64,000 nucleotides of DNA from positions 46,631-110,630 of the forward strand of contig JBKBNY010000016.1 in assembly GCA_046295175.1 (NCBI GenBank), read 5' to 3'. The notes below the pieces were generated by a model that was given only the letters and a program-made list of their open reading frames with translations, was not told the origin of the DNA and did not search any database. Numbering within the stretch: the first letter of the stretch is position 1; each line of letters starts with the position of its first letter. Of the stretch, positions 35,803-44,456 are shown in pieces. The stretch is from JALOLV01 sp046295175. GTDB lineage: Bacteria > Bacteroidota > Bacteroidia > Cytophagales > Spirosomataceae. The translations under genes were made by a program, and so were the position numbers.

Positions 35803-36480
35803 TTACATCTTACGCACTTCGCCATTGCCCATGATACCCGACATAGCCTCGATTTTTCCTTGACCAAATTGTAGGATATTGCCATTGCCAGCACCGCTCG
35901 CATGAAGCGAAATCATAGAGTTGATTGCTACATCGCCATTGCCATAACTCTTGACTTTTGCCACTTTTGTCATCAATTTTTTGGCATTTATATCGCCATT
36001 TCCCGCTTTTTTGACATCGAATTCATCAATTTGCCCTTCCAGAATTGCATTACCATTGCCTGTGTGTTCTAATCTAAAATATCGCCCAACGATTCCCCAA
36101 ATTTTCATATCTGAATTGCCCCGATGACTGATAACCGAAGACTCAGGCATGCTCACTTTTATTTTGATATTGGTATCTTCGAGATACAAACGCCCGTTTT
36201 TATTGTTATCGAGCGATACTCTGAGTAGGTTTTCGGCATTATCTTTTTCAACTCTCAGTAATGGTTCAAGGTTATCATCAATCATCACCTGAATCGAAAA
36301 TGGCTTACCAACTTCTACCTCGATTCTACCATTGAAGTCTTCAAACGAAACTTTATCAAAGTTTTTGTAGTCAAAACTCTTTGAAACTACTCGCCCCGAC
36401 CCTCTCAATGGTCCTTTTTGGGCTTCTGCGGCAATCACCGATGCGGTGATTAAAATAGCGATTAAAATTAGCTTTTTCAT
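35803..36480 (-). CDS. DUF2807 (head GIN) secreted protein
   Basis: The 225-aa precursor has a signal peptide (MKKLILIAILITASVIAAEA) and one DUF2807 beta-helix domain with the repeated solenoid pattern (VISHRGNSDMKIWG, LEHTGNGNAILEG, KAGNGDINAKK, SYGNGDVAINS, ASGAGNGNILQFG). It is related to the C-terminal region of the PspC protein at 10286. The domain is called a putative autotransporter adhesin head, but its role is unknown. It follows a lipoprotein gene by 5 bp and is probably co-transcribed with it. Confidence 0.88.
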   Translation of the reverse strand: MKKLILIAILITASVIAAEAQKGPLRGSGRVVSKSFDYKNFDKVSFEDFNGRIEVEVGKPFSIQVMIDDNLEPLLRVEKDNAENLLRVSLDNNKNGRLYLEDTNIKIKVSMPESSVISHRGNSDMKIWGIVGRYFRLEHTGNGNAILEGQIDEFDVKKAGNGDINAKKLMTKVAKVKSYGNGDVAINSMISLHASGAGNGNILQFGQGKIEAMSGIMGNGEVRKM

Positions 36481-36485
36481 AGTTT

Positions 36486-36845
36486 TTATTTTTCAGTATT
36501 AAATTTTGCGTTATAGTTAGTAATTCTGCTTTCGTCAAAAACAACTCGGCGGTTGGGTTTGCCTTCTAATTCAAATTTGCCATTGACAACAAACTTTACT
36601 TCGGCAAATTTATAGCCCGTTTTTGCTGAAACCTTGACGGTGTAAAGACTGTCTTTTTTGATTGGGGTCATGGGCAAGTCGGCATCCCAGCTCAGTGGCT
36701 GGCCTTCGCCTCTAAGCCCTACGGTTTCGACTTTCTCTTTTACATTGCTCACATCCAGCGTAAAAATGACAGTCTTTTCATAAGATTTCTGAACACAGCC
36801 CAAGGCGGAAATCATCAGAAATGTGATAAAAAATAGCTTTTTCAT
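36486..36845 (-). CDS. Small lipoprotein with CBM20/48-like beta-sandwich
   Basis: The 119-aa precursor has a lipobox (LMISALGC), predicting a lipid-anchored periplasmic protein. The mature part resembles starch-binding-like immunoglobulin folds: VETVGLRGEGQPLSWDAD, LYTVKVSAKTGYKFAEVKFVVNGK. A carbohydrate link is only suggested by this resemblance. It lies 5 bp upstream of the DUF2807 gene and downstream of the DoxX-like gene on the same strand. Confidence 0.75.
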   Translation of the reverse strand: MKKLFFITFLMISALGCVQKSYEKTVIFTLDVSNVKEKVETVGLRGEGQPLSWDADLPMTPIKKDSLYTVKVSAKTGYKFAEVKFVVNGKFELEGKPNRRVVFDESRITNYNAKFNTEK

Positions 36846-36884
36846 GATTTGTACTATTAGATTTAAGAATTTGTCAGAATAACT

Positions 36885-37370
36885 CTACGATAGTTTTTTT
36901 GCGATTAGGTCATCAATCCCGAATCTGCCCGAACCTTGGATTAGATAAAACAGACTCAACCACATAAAGCCCATGGCGGGTAGCATATTCCACATTCCGT
37001 TGTGCATTTGTTGCATAAAAACCGCTACGAACATTGTGCAGAAAATTAGAAACGAGAAAAGGCGGGTTTGAAGGCCAAGAATCCAGAAGATTCCGCCAAC
37101 GGCTTCGCTGAACGCCCCCATCCAAGCAAAAAAAGCAGGAAACATAGCGAAGATTCCGCCGTATTCGGCTACGTCATTCGGAAACCAAAACGACACTTCA
37201 AAGAATCCGAGATTGTTATCGACTGGCGACCAAGGCAAACCGAATTTTGCTGAACCAAAACTGCTCGTAAGCAAATATCCATAAACAATTCTCGGAATCG
37301 CAAGGAGCAAATCTTGCCACCAAAACGGCATATTGATTGGGGTAATTAGTCTTTTAAATAGCTTTTTCAT
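36885..37370 (-). CDS. DoxX-family membrane protein
   Basis: The 161-aa protein has about four hydrophobic segments and the DoxX-like pattern (LLAIPRIVYGYLLTSSFG, FPAFFAWMGAFSEAVGGIFWILG, TRLFSFLIFCTMFVAVFM, LFYLIQGSGRFGIDDLI). DoxX-like proteins are small quinone-linked or redox-associated membrane proteins of poorly known role. The ATG at 37370 is preferred because the in-frame extension to 37493 overlaps the intergenic region and lacks family sequence. Confidence 0.85.
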   Translation of the reverse strand: MKKLFKRLITPINMPFWWQDLLLAIPRIVYGYLLTSSFGSAKFGLPWSPVDNNLGFFEVSFWFPNDVAEYGGIFAMFPAFFAWMGAFSEAVGGIFWILGLQTRLFSFLIFCTMFVAVFMQQMHNGMWNMLPAMGFMWLSLFYLIQGSGRFGIDDLIAKKLS

Positions 37371-37410
37371 AATATTTTTAGATGATACTGGTTTTGAATG
37401 AATGTTATGA

Positions 37411-37782
37411 TTAGTCTTTTCTGAGATTGATGGTTTTGCCGCTATCATCTTTTTTGAATACCCAAAAAGGTTTGCCTGAAACCCTCTTGCCACTCATTAC
37501 GGTATTTACTTGGGCGGCATCGGCGATAAAAAGTTCGGCACCAACAACATCGGTGATTTCTTTGCTGGCATACGGAGCCAACACAACGCCTATGGTGGCA
37601 TTATTGCTCGAATCATCGTTCCAGTACAGTACAAATGTGTATTTGCGGGGAAGAAGGCTGTTGTTTTTGAATTTGATGGTTACTTTCTCTGGGTTGGCTG
37701 CCTTACTTGCCTGTGCAAAAACTCCTATTAATGAAGAAAGTAAAACAATTGAAAAGATGACGATTGAAAATTGCTTTTTCAT
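37411..37782 (-). CDS. Exported protein of unknown function
   Basis: The ATG at 37782 starts a signal peptide (MKKQFSIVIFSIVLLSSLIGVFAQ); a longer in-frame start at 37842 would bury it. The mature protein, about 100 residues, is beta-rich (KVTIKFKNNSLLPRKYTFVLYW, TIGVVLAPYASKEI, KPFWVFKKDDSGKTI) with no cysteine. It is the first gene of a leftward group of small envelope genes (DoxX, lipoprotein, DUF2807). No family was recognised. Confidence 0.75.
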   Translation of the reverse strand: MKKQFSIVIFSIVLLSSLIGVFAQASKAANPEKVTIKFKNNSLLPRKYTFVLYWNDDSSNNATIGVVLAPYASKEITDVVGAELFIADAAQVNTVMSGKRVSGKPFWVFKKDDSGKTINLRKD

Positions 37783-37939
37783 TTTTGGCTTTTGTTTTGC
37801 CTCAACCGCTCCGTTGCGATTGATGATGCAAAGTTGGAGCAAAACAAAAAGTGAATCGTTCCATAAGATGATTTGAGACGTATCAGATTATAATTTGAGA
37901 TTTTTTAGCGAAATTTGAGTTAAATTCTGAATCAAAATA

Positions 37940-38758
37940 ATGTCAAATACTCTTCCGAATACCATTTTTCCTCCACAACGAATGGAGAAACTCCTTGCTT
38001 TTGACCGCCTACTGACCATCATGGATGAGCTGCGTGAGCAATGCCCGTGGGATAAAAAGCAGACAATGGATAGCCTCCGTCACCTAACAATCGAAGAAAC
38101 CTATGAGCTTTCGGATGCTATTCTTGAAAAAGACATGAACGAAATCAAGAAAGAACTGGGCGATATAATGCTTCACATGGTTTTTTATTCGAGGATAGCT
38201 TCTGAAACGGGCGATTTTGATGTTGCGGATGTCTTGAATGCTATTTGCGATAAGCTCATCAACCGCCACCCGCATATTTACGGCGATGTGAAAGCCGATA
38301 CCGAAGAGCAAGTAAAAGCTAATTGGGAGCAAATCAAACTCAAAGAAGGAAATAAATCGGTTTTGGGAGGCGTGCCGTCGTCTTTACCAGCACTGGTGAA
38401 AGCGATGCGAATCCAAGAAAAAGCTCGTGGAGTAGGATTTGACTGGGAAGAAAAACGTCAGGTTTGGGAGAAAGTCGAAGAAGAAATGCAGGAGTTTAAA
38501 GAGCACTACAACGCCGAGAGTAATCAGACGATTGATAAAGAAAAAGCCGAAGGCGAATTTGGCGATTTGCTGTTCTCGCTCGTCAATTATGCACGATTCA
38601 TTGACCTAAACCCCGAAACGGCCTTAGAACGAACCAATAAAAAGTTTATCAAGCGTTTTCAGTATCTCGAACAAAAAGCTAACGAAGCAGGTAAAAACCT
38701 AAAAGACATGACCCTCGCCGAAATGGATGTGTACTGGAATGAAGCCAAGACTTTGTAG
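37940..38758 (+). CDS. mazG: Nucleoside triphosphate pyrophosphohydrolase MazG
   Basis: The 272-aa protein has two MazG domains. The first has the signature LREQCPWDKKQTMDSLR, TIEETYELSDAI and ELGDIMLHMVFYSRI (ExxE...ExxD metal ligands). The second has KVEEEMQEFKEHY and GEFGDLLFSLVNYARF. It hydrolyses NTPs or dNTPs to monophosphates and pyrophosphate, for house-cleaning or stringent-response control. A palindromic repeat follows the stop, and prfB converges. Confidence 0.95.
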   Translation: MSNTLPNTIFPPQRMEKLLAFDRLLTIMDELREQCPWDKKQTMDSLRHLTIEETYELSDAILEKDMNEIKKELGDIMLHMVFYSRIASETGDFDVADVLNAICDKLINRHPHIYGDVKADTEEQVKANWEQIKLKEGNKSVLGGVPSSLPALVKAMRIQEKARGVGFDWEEKRQVWEKVEEEMQEFKEHYNAESNQTIDKEKAEGEFGDLLFSLVNYARFIDLNPETALERTNKKFIKRFQYLEQKANEAGKNLKDMTLAEMDVYWNEAKTL

Positions 38759-38772
38759 TGTGGTGAAGTATT

Positions 38773-38820
38773 AACCCTGACAGCGATTTGCCGTTTGGCG
38801 TTCAAAACGCTGTCAGGGTT
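38773..38820. repeat. CTGACAG palindromic repeat, long form
   Basis: A perfect 13-bp inverted repeat AACCCTGACAGCG/CGCTGTCAGGGTT encloses TTGCCGTTTGGCGTTC. It is homologous over its interior to the copy at 16450 and lies between the converging mazG and prfB genes. Confidence 0.88.
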
Positions 38821-38826
38821 GAGGTT

Positions 38827-39904
38827 TTACTGCATCATCAAATATCCTTTGATAAACTCATCCAAATCACCATCCATTACTCCTTGCACGTCTGAGGTCT
38901 CAACCCCAGTTCGGGCATCTTTCACGAGTTTATAAGGATGAAAAACGTAGTTACGAATCTGCGAACCCCACTCAATCTTCTTCTTCGAGGCCTCAATATC
39001 GGCACGAGCCGCATTACGTTTCTCGATTTCTAATTGATAAAGTCGAGATTTCAACATGTTCATTGCGTGTTCACGGTTGGCGTGTTGACTTCGCTCAATC
39101 TGACAAACAATAACAATTCCCGTAGGTTTGTGAGTTAGCTGTACTTTGGTCTCAACCTTGTTTACGTTCTGTCCACCTGCACCACCCGAGCGTGAAGTCT
39201 GGATTTCGATGTCGGCATCTTTTATCTCAATGTCAATCGAATCATCCACCAACGGATACGCATAAACCGACGCAAACGAAGTATGTCGGCGAGCGTTTGA
39301 ATCGAATGGCGAAATACGTACCAGACGGTGTACACCATTTTCTGATTTGAGGTATCCGTAAGCCAGCGGCCCATCAATCTGCATCGAAGCCGACTTGATA
39401 CCTGCTCCATCGCCATCTTGCCAGTCTATTTGGGTTACTTTGTAGCCACTTTTCTGAGCCCACATCAAGTACATACGGTAGAGCATACTCGCCCAATCTT
39501 GGCTTTCGGTTCCGCCCGCACCTGAGTTAATCTCAATAATAGCCGAAAACTGGTCTTCTTCGTTCGAGAGCATTTTTTTCAACTCAAACTCCTCGACCAC
39601 CTTTACCGTTTTTTTGTATTCTTCATCAAGTTCTTCTTCGGTTACTTCGCCCATCTCAAAAAACTCGTTGTAGGCTTCGAGGTCATTGACCGCCGCTTCG
39701 GTTTTTTCGTAGCCTTCAGTCCAGTTTTTCAGAACCTGAATCTCTTTTACTACTTTTTGTGCCAGTTCCGAATCATTCCAAAATTCGGGCTGAGCTTGTT
39801 GGTTTTCTAAATCTCCGAGGTGTTCTTTCTTGGTATCGTAGTCAAAGATACCCCCTTAAAGCCGCTAATCTGGCTTTTAAATCTTTCAATTGCTCTGTTG
39901 TCAT
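38827..39904 (-). CDS. prfB: Peptide chain release factor 2 with programmed +1 frameshift
   Basis: RF2 reads UAA and UGA. The gene starts at the ATG at 39904, and after 20 codons meets an in-frame TGA (39842-39844). The ribosome must slip +1 (see 39841-39856) to enter the long frame ending at 38827, giving about 358 aa. The main frame shows the RF2 anticodon tripeptide in RISPFDSNARRHTSF and the GGQ motif in SGGAGGQNVNKVET, with the N-terminal helical region (LENQQAQPEFWND). This is the canonical autoregulatory circuit: low RF2 favours frameshifting. It converges with mazG. Confidence 0.95.
39841..39856 (-). promoter_or_regulatory. prfB frameshift signal
   Basis: On the minus strand the sequence is AGGGGG followed by TATCTTTGAC. 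The purine-rich Shine-Dalgarno-like block just upstream of CTT-TGA-C is the standard RF2 recoding signal. It is notable because ordinary genes in this phylum lack Shine-Dalgarno sequences. Confidence 0.95.
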
Positions 39905-39964
39905 TGAAAATTAAATGTAGATGAATAAATAAATTTTTCTGCAAAGTTACAGAAGAATCGGCAT

Positions 39965-39996
39965 AAAAAAGCCCCATCTCGTAAATAAGATGAGGC
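39965..39996 (-). terminator. Intrinsic terminator of the M28 peptidase gene
   Basis: On the minus strand a 9-bp stem (GCCTCATCT/AGATGGGGC, one G-U) is followed by a T6 run, 38 bp after the stop. Confidence 0.85.
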
Positions 39997-40034
39997 TCGG
40001 TGTTTAGTGGTTAGATGTTTATATATTAAGATTT

Positions 40035-41825
40035 TCAATGCCTAATAACCATTCGTCGGGTAGCGATTATCCTACCGTTCGATTCAAAAGTACAATAAAG
40101 TACCTCGATTCGGCCTTCGTTTTTATAATCAAATAAGTATTCGTTGATACCCGCATTTACTTCAACTCTCCGACGCTCAACCATACTTCCATCGCCTTTT
40201 CTGACTGTCAAGTAGGCATCATCGTATTTTTTTCCGCTATCGTTTCGCAAAATCACATAAGTTGATTCATCAAACGGGTTTGGATGATTCCGCAAGATTT
40301 CGACCTCGTTGGCTTCTTCGAGCGGGGTTGGCACTTCTAAATTCTCCTCAAAAAAACCAAGTGTTTGTGGTTGAGCGATTCGGGCTTTTCGCGGAACTGT
40401 CAAAGTAACTTCGTTAGAGAATAAACTCTCAACTCCGCTTGCATTTACTGACGCTACACTTACATATCTTACCGTGTTGCTATTTAAAAGAATGGTGATT
40501 GAGGGCGTTTTACCAGTTACGGTATAGACCGAGTCCCAATCGTTGGTGGCCGAACGAATGGCAATCCGATAACTTGGAGCACTTGTAGCATCGGTAATGC
40601 TTAGTGTGATTCGATTTGGTGAAACAAATCTGGCAGAAAAAGAAGTAGGTCTTCTAACTGACTGTCCCATCATTGCTATCGCATTGGCATTGATAACCGC
40701 ATTACGAGCCAAATAATTGAAATCTACATTGAAATCATCCAAAATACCATCTTTGTTGGTATCAATTTGTTCGCTATCGCCACTTGTATGCACAACCCCA
40801 CAAGAACCAGAGCCATCGCCGTTTTCATTTTGAGAAATCATCCTGACGGCCGCATAACCTTTTTGTCGGAATGGTACATGGTCGCTCGAACGCCCCGTGC
40901 GGTCTTCACCACTCATGATATTGATGGTCATCGGCACGGCGGCTCTTGGTCTTATTTGCTCGTTGTATTGTAGCTTGATGTAGCGAGCCAGTTGCTTGTG
41001 AATCGAATTGGCACTACCGTAAGAAAAAATACGGATGCTTTTATCGGCAACATTGCCAGCCACGCATGAAGGCGACGACGAACACGGCCCGCAGAGGGTT
41101 GTTCCGGCAATATCATTATTCAAAACGGCTCTTACCGAACGCCCTTTGCTCGATAAATAATTGGCAAATGCTGTGCTTCCAAAAAGGCCTTGCTCTTCGC
41201 CTACGGTCAATAAAAACACAACCGTGCCACGAAGGCTATATTTTGATAAAACACGAGCCAACTCAATAACCAATGCCGAGCCAGTTGCGTTATCCGAAAC
41301 GCCCGGAGCATCGCAAGTTGTGCTACAAACATCGTTGCAGCGGCTGTCGATGTGTCCTTCTACGATTATCAATGATTTATCGGATAAATCGCTACCCGGC
41401 AACACCGCAAAGACTTGGTTGTAGGTTTTGGTAGTACCCGAACACAAAGCTACGTTGAAATTCATCCGAGAAACTACAAGACGGTTTCCTCTTTCGCGGC
41501 TGAACTGGTTGAATTTGCTCTCGACCCACGCATTTGTAGCACTCAGACCAGTAGTGGTCGAAGTGGTAAAAAGTGAATTTGTATTTCGATTTTTGAAACC
41601 TGCGAGCCTACGGACATACGACTTGAGCGAATCGGGCGAAATCGAGGCGTTTATATCAACCGATACCAAACTTGGAGCCGACATCAGGCTTGTGCTTGAA
41701 TAAGTGGCCACGCTGTAGCTACCCGCCATGATGGCATCGGCTGTGGCGTTTGTAACCACTACATTGGTTTGAGCAAAAGCGATATTACCTAAAAGTAATA
41801 ACAGAAAAGATAAATGTTTTTTCAT
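40035..41825 (-). CDS. Secreted M28 metallopeptidase with T9SS C-terminal sorting domain
   Basis: The 596-aa precursor has a signal peptide (MKKHLSFLLLLLGNIAFAQ) and an M28 zinc aminopeptidase domain. The ligands are in VEGHIDSRC (His), GVSDNATGSALVIELAR (bridging Asp), TVGEEQGLFGS (Glu-Glu), LNNDIAGT (Asp) and SSDHVPFRQKGYAAVR (His). A fibronectin-like module follows (about 410-490). The C-terminus starting EILRNHPNPFDESTYV is a T9SS type-A sorting domain, so the enzyme is probably displayed or released outside the cell. It should contribute to extracellular peptide degradation. Confidence 0.92.
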   Translation of the reverse strand: MKKHLSFLLLLLGNIAFAQTNVVVTNATADAIMAGSYSVATYSSTSLMSAPSLVSVDINASISPDSLKSYVRRLAGFKNRNTNSLFTTSTTTGLSATNAWVESKFNQFSRERGNRLVVSRMNFNVALCSGTTKTYNQVFAVLPGSDLSDKSLIIVEGHIDSRCNDVCSTTCDAPGVSDNATGSALVIELARVLSKYSLRGTVVFLLTVGEEQGLFGSTAFANYLSSKGRSVRAVLNNDIAGTTLCGPCSSSPSCVAGNVADKSIRIFSYGSANSIHKQLARYIKLQYNEQIRPRAAVPMTINIMSGEDRTGRSSDHVPFRQKGYAAVRMISQNENGDGSGSCGVVHTSGDSEQIDTNKDGILDDFNVDFNYLARNAVINANAIAMMGQSVRRPTSFSARFVSPNRITLSITDATSAPSYRIAIRSATNDWDSVYTVTGKTPSITILLNSNTVRYVSVASVNASGVESLFSNEVTLTVPRKARIAQPQTLGFFEENLEVPTPLEEANEVEILRNHPNPFDESTYVILRNDSGKKYDDAYLTVRKGDGSMVERRRVEVNAGINEYLFDYKNEGRIEVLYCTFESNGRIIATRRMVIRH

Positions 41826-41987
41826 TCAATAGCTCTGATAATAGTATTAAAACAGTTTAGACTCAACCTAAAATCAAGCAAAAATTATACCTAAAATCAG
41901 ATTGTAACTAAAATATTTTGGGTTACTAATTCAGAACTAATGATTTCATTTTCAGGGTATTGACGAACAAGAAGTATCTGCGATTAA

Positions 41988-42497
41988 TCAACCGATTTTC
42001 TTATCCATAACAATAAACTCCAAAAACTGCTTTGGCATACCAAACTTGGGGTCATCCATCGGGAAAGGTTTGGTTTCGCCGGTGCGTTCGTAGCCGCGTC
42101 TTTCGTAGTATTCTATCAGCTCTTTACGAACCGAAATAACCGTCATTGAGATTTTGGCAACGCCCGATTCTTTGGCGAAATCATCGGCGGCTTGCATCAA
42201 TTTTTTACCTACTCCGCCTCCTTGTAAATCGGGCGAAACCGTGAGCATACCGAGGTAAATTTTATCGTTTTGTTTTTCGAGATAAACCGAGCCGATGATT
42301 TTACCATCTTCGGTATATTTCAGAATCGTGGCATTTTCTTTATTAATCAGCTCGGCGAGGCTCTCTTCGTCAGTTCTGATTCCGCCAAGTAAATCGGCTT
42401 CGGTCGTCCATCCTTTTTTTGAGGAATCTCCTCGATAAGCAGAATTGATTAAAACGTTTAATTCGGCAACATCCGCAAGAGTGGCTTTTTCAATCAT
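41988..42497 (-). CDS. GNAT-family N-acetyltransferase
   Basis: The 169-aa protein has the GNAT fold: ILKYTEDGKIIGSVYLEK (strands 2-3), YLGMLTVSPDLQGGGVGKKLMQAADDFAK (motif A, acetyl-CoA pyrophosphate loop QGGGVGKKL), and ISMTVISVRKELIEYYERRGYERTGE. The substrate is unknown. It stands alone between the M28 peptidase and TerC genes. Confidence 0.88.
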   Translation of the reverse strand: MIEKATLADVAELNVLINSAYRGDSSKKGWTTEADLLGGIRTDEESLAELINKENATILKYTEDGKIIGSVYLEKQNDKIYLGMLTVSPDLQGGGVGKKLMQAADDFAKESGVAKISMTVISVRKELIEYYERRGYERTGETKPFPMDDPKFGMPKQFLEFIVMDKKIG

Positions 42498-42755
42498 TTT
42501 AGTTTATTATGTTTGGTATTTTCAGGATGCAAAAAAACGCAATTTATTTATCTCAAAAAATGCTAAATATATATAAATATATCTCAAAAGTAGATTTAAT
42601 TGTAATTCCCTTTTCGAGGTAATTCTTAATTTCTACCAAATCTGATGTGGCTATTTTAGTTTAGTAATCTTACAAATATAACCTATATTCAACAAAATAC
42701 CTCATAAGGCAACAAGGCTCTTATGAGGTATCAAATGGTTATTCGGTAACTAATT

Positions 42756-43460
42756 TTATTTATCCTTACTTCCCGATACGCCTGTTTTCATTTGGATAAT
42801 ATCAACCAATAGGGCAAACGCCATTGAGAAATAAATATATCCTTTCGGAATGTGAATCTCGAAGCCTTCGGCCAAAAGAGCCATTCCAATCATCATTAAG
42901 AAGCTCAACGCCAAAATCTTAAATGCAGGATGTTTATTGACAAAATCGGCGATTGGTTTGGCAGCTACGAGCATTATCAAGACCGTAACAACGACAGCGG
43001 TGTACATCACCCACAGTTTATCTACCATCCCAACGGCCGTGATGATTGAATCTATCGAAAAAACGAGGTCGAGCAAAAGTACCTGTACCAATACGCTACC
43101 GAACGTTGCCGCACCTTTGGCTAAATTATTTTCTTCTTTTGCCTCTACTTTATGATAAATCTCTTTAGAACTTTTATACAGCAAAAAGAGACCTCCGAGT
43201 ATCAGAATCAGTTCTTTTCCGGTAATATCTTGGTCTAAAACTGTAAAAAGGGTCTTGTCTAATTTCATTATCCACGAAATCAGTGCCAGTAGCCCAAGCC
43301 GCATCACCATAGCCAAGCCAATACCGATGTACCGAACTTTTGCTTGCTGCTCAACAGGTAATTTACCAGCCAAAATCGTGATAAAGATGATGTTATCGAT
43401 ACCCAGAACTACTTCTAAGGCTATCAATGAAACTAATGCAATCAGGGTTTGTGAATCCAT
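42756..43460 (-). CDS. TerC-family membrane protein
   Basis: The 234-aa protein has about seven hydrophobic segments and the two signature repeats with buried acids, LEVVLGIDNIIFITILAGKLP and LLDLVFSIDSIITAVGMVD. TerC/Alx-type proteins are linked to manganese export or metal loading of exported proteins and to tellurite resistance. The role here is not determined. No ter operon partners are present. Confidence 0.92.
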   Translation of the reverse strand: MDSQTLIALVSLIALEVVLGIDNIIFITILAGKLPVEQQAKVRYIGIGLAMVMRLGLLALISWIMKLDKTLFTVLDQDITGKELILILGGLFLLYKSSKEIYHKVEAKEENNLAKGAATFGSVLVQVLLLDLVFSIDSIITAVGMVDKLWVMYTAVVVTVLIMLVAAKPIADFVNKHPAFKILALSFLMMIGMALLAEGFEIHIPKGYIYFSMAFALLVDIIQMKTGVSGSKDK

Positions 43461-43565
43461 ACTTTCAAGGGTTTAGTTTGACTAAGTATAACCTCAAATC
43501 AACGTATAGAGTTCGGAGTTCTCTATTGATTACAACTATAAACCCACCCATTACATTGGCAAAAG

Positions 43566-44318
43566 TTAATACCCAACCGCCGATGCCTCTACTTGGCTTG
43601 TCTGCATTCCGAGTCGTTTTTTGGCTTCTTCGATGATTTCGGCCGTTGCCGATGCACCGAGTCTTGTACAGCCCAGTTCTCTCACACGCAAAAGGCCATC
43701 AAGTGTACGAACGCCCCCAGCGGCTTTGATTTGTACGTTCGGGGCAGAGTATTTTCTCATCAATATCAAATCATGCTCGGTAGCACCTTTGTAATTGTAG
43801 TTTCCGTCGGGTTGTTTGACAAATCCATAACCCGTCGAGGTCTTGATAAACGCTACACCAATGGTACTACAGATTTTGCAAAGTTTTATTTTGTATTTGT
43901 CTTTTGGTAAGAAGTCGTTTTCAAAAATCACTTTCAAAATTGCTCCGTGTTTAAGACATTCTTTGTTGATAGCCGCAATCTCTTTTTTGACGTATCGCCA
44001 GTCTTCGCCCAAAACCTTACCTGCATTTACAACCATGTCAATCTCGGTAGCACCATCTTTACATGCCAATCTTGTTTCGTAAACTTTAGACTGAATCGTG
44101 CTATTACCCGCCGGAAAACCAATCACACTGCAAACTTTGACGTCGGTATTTTTTAGTAACTCGGCACATTGCTTCACAAAATATGGCTTGATGCACACAG
44201 CGGCAACATCGTATTTGATTGCCAGCTCGCAGCCTTTTACCAGCTCGTCGTCGGTAAGAGTTGGGTGTAGGAGCGAATGGTCAATCATTTTTGAAACATC
44301 TTTGAGCGAAAATGACAT
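43566..44318 (-). CDS. deoC: Deoxyribose-phosphate aldolase
   Basis: The 250-aa class I aldolase splits 2-deoxyribose 5-phosphate into acetaldehyde and glyceraldehyde 3-phosphate in nucleoside catabolism. It has MIDHSLLHPTLTD, VCSVIGFPAGN, TEIDMVVNAGKVLG, the Schiff-base lysine in VAFIKTSTGYG, and KAAGGVRTLDG. The ATG at 44318 is chosen because the in-frame TTG at 44375 would put the operator at 44374-44391 inside the gene. The shared operator with the cytochrome gene implies joint control. Confidence 0.95.
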   Translation of the reverse strand: MSFSLKDVSKMIDHSLLHPTLTDDELVKGCELAIKYDVAAVCIKPYFVKQCAELLKNTDVKVCSVIGFPAGNSTIQSKVYETRLACKDGATEIDMVVNAGKVLGEDWRYVKKEIAAINKECLKHGAILKVIFENDFLPKDKYKIKLCKICSTIGVAFIKTSTGYGFVKQPDGNYNYKGATEHDLILMRKYSAPNVQIKAAGGVRTLDGLLRVRELGCTRLGASATAEIIEEAKKRLGMQTSQVEASAVGY

Positions 44319-44356
44319 AATCGTAAGGTTTTTAGATTCTCTACTTTTTTCAGAAG

Positions 44357-44388
44357 CAAAAATACAAACCTTCAACTTGTCTATACAA
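44357..44388 (-). promoter_or_regulatory. Candidate deoC promoter
   Basis: On the minus strand TTG (within the operator, 44386-44388) is followed after 21 bp by TATTTTTG (44357-44364), a perfect TAnnTTTG box. The operator would cover the -33 element, fitting repression. Confidence 0.55.
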
Positions 44389-44391
44389 GTT
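44374..44391. promoter_or_regulatory. GntR/HutC-type operator AACTTGTCTATACAAGTT
   Basis: Identical over all 18 bp to the site at 29177-29194. It lies 55 bp upstream of the deoC start codon. Confidence 0.75.
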
Positions 44392-44456
44392 TATTTAAGA
44401 AAATTTTCTAATATAAACATAAAATATTGATAATGAATGATTTATATCTTCACCTA

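Noticed and set aside
44319..44375. Longer deoC start at a TTG (44375)
   Set aside because: It would place the operator and -7 box within the gene, and the family N-terminus matches the ATG at 44318.
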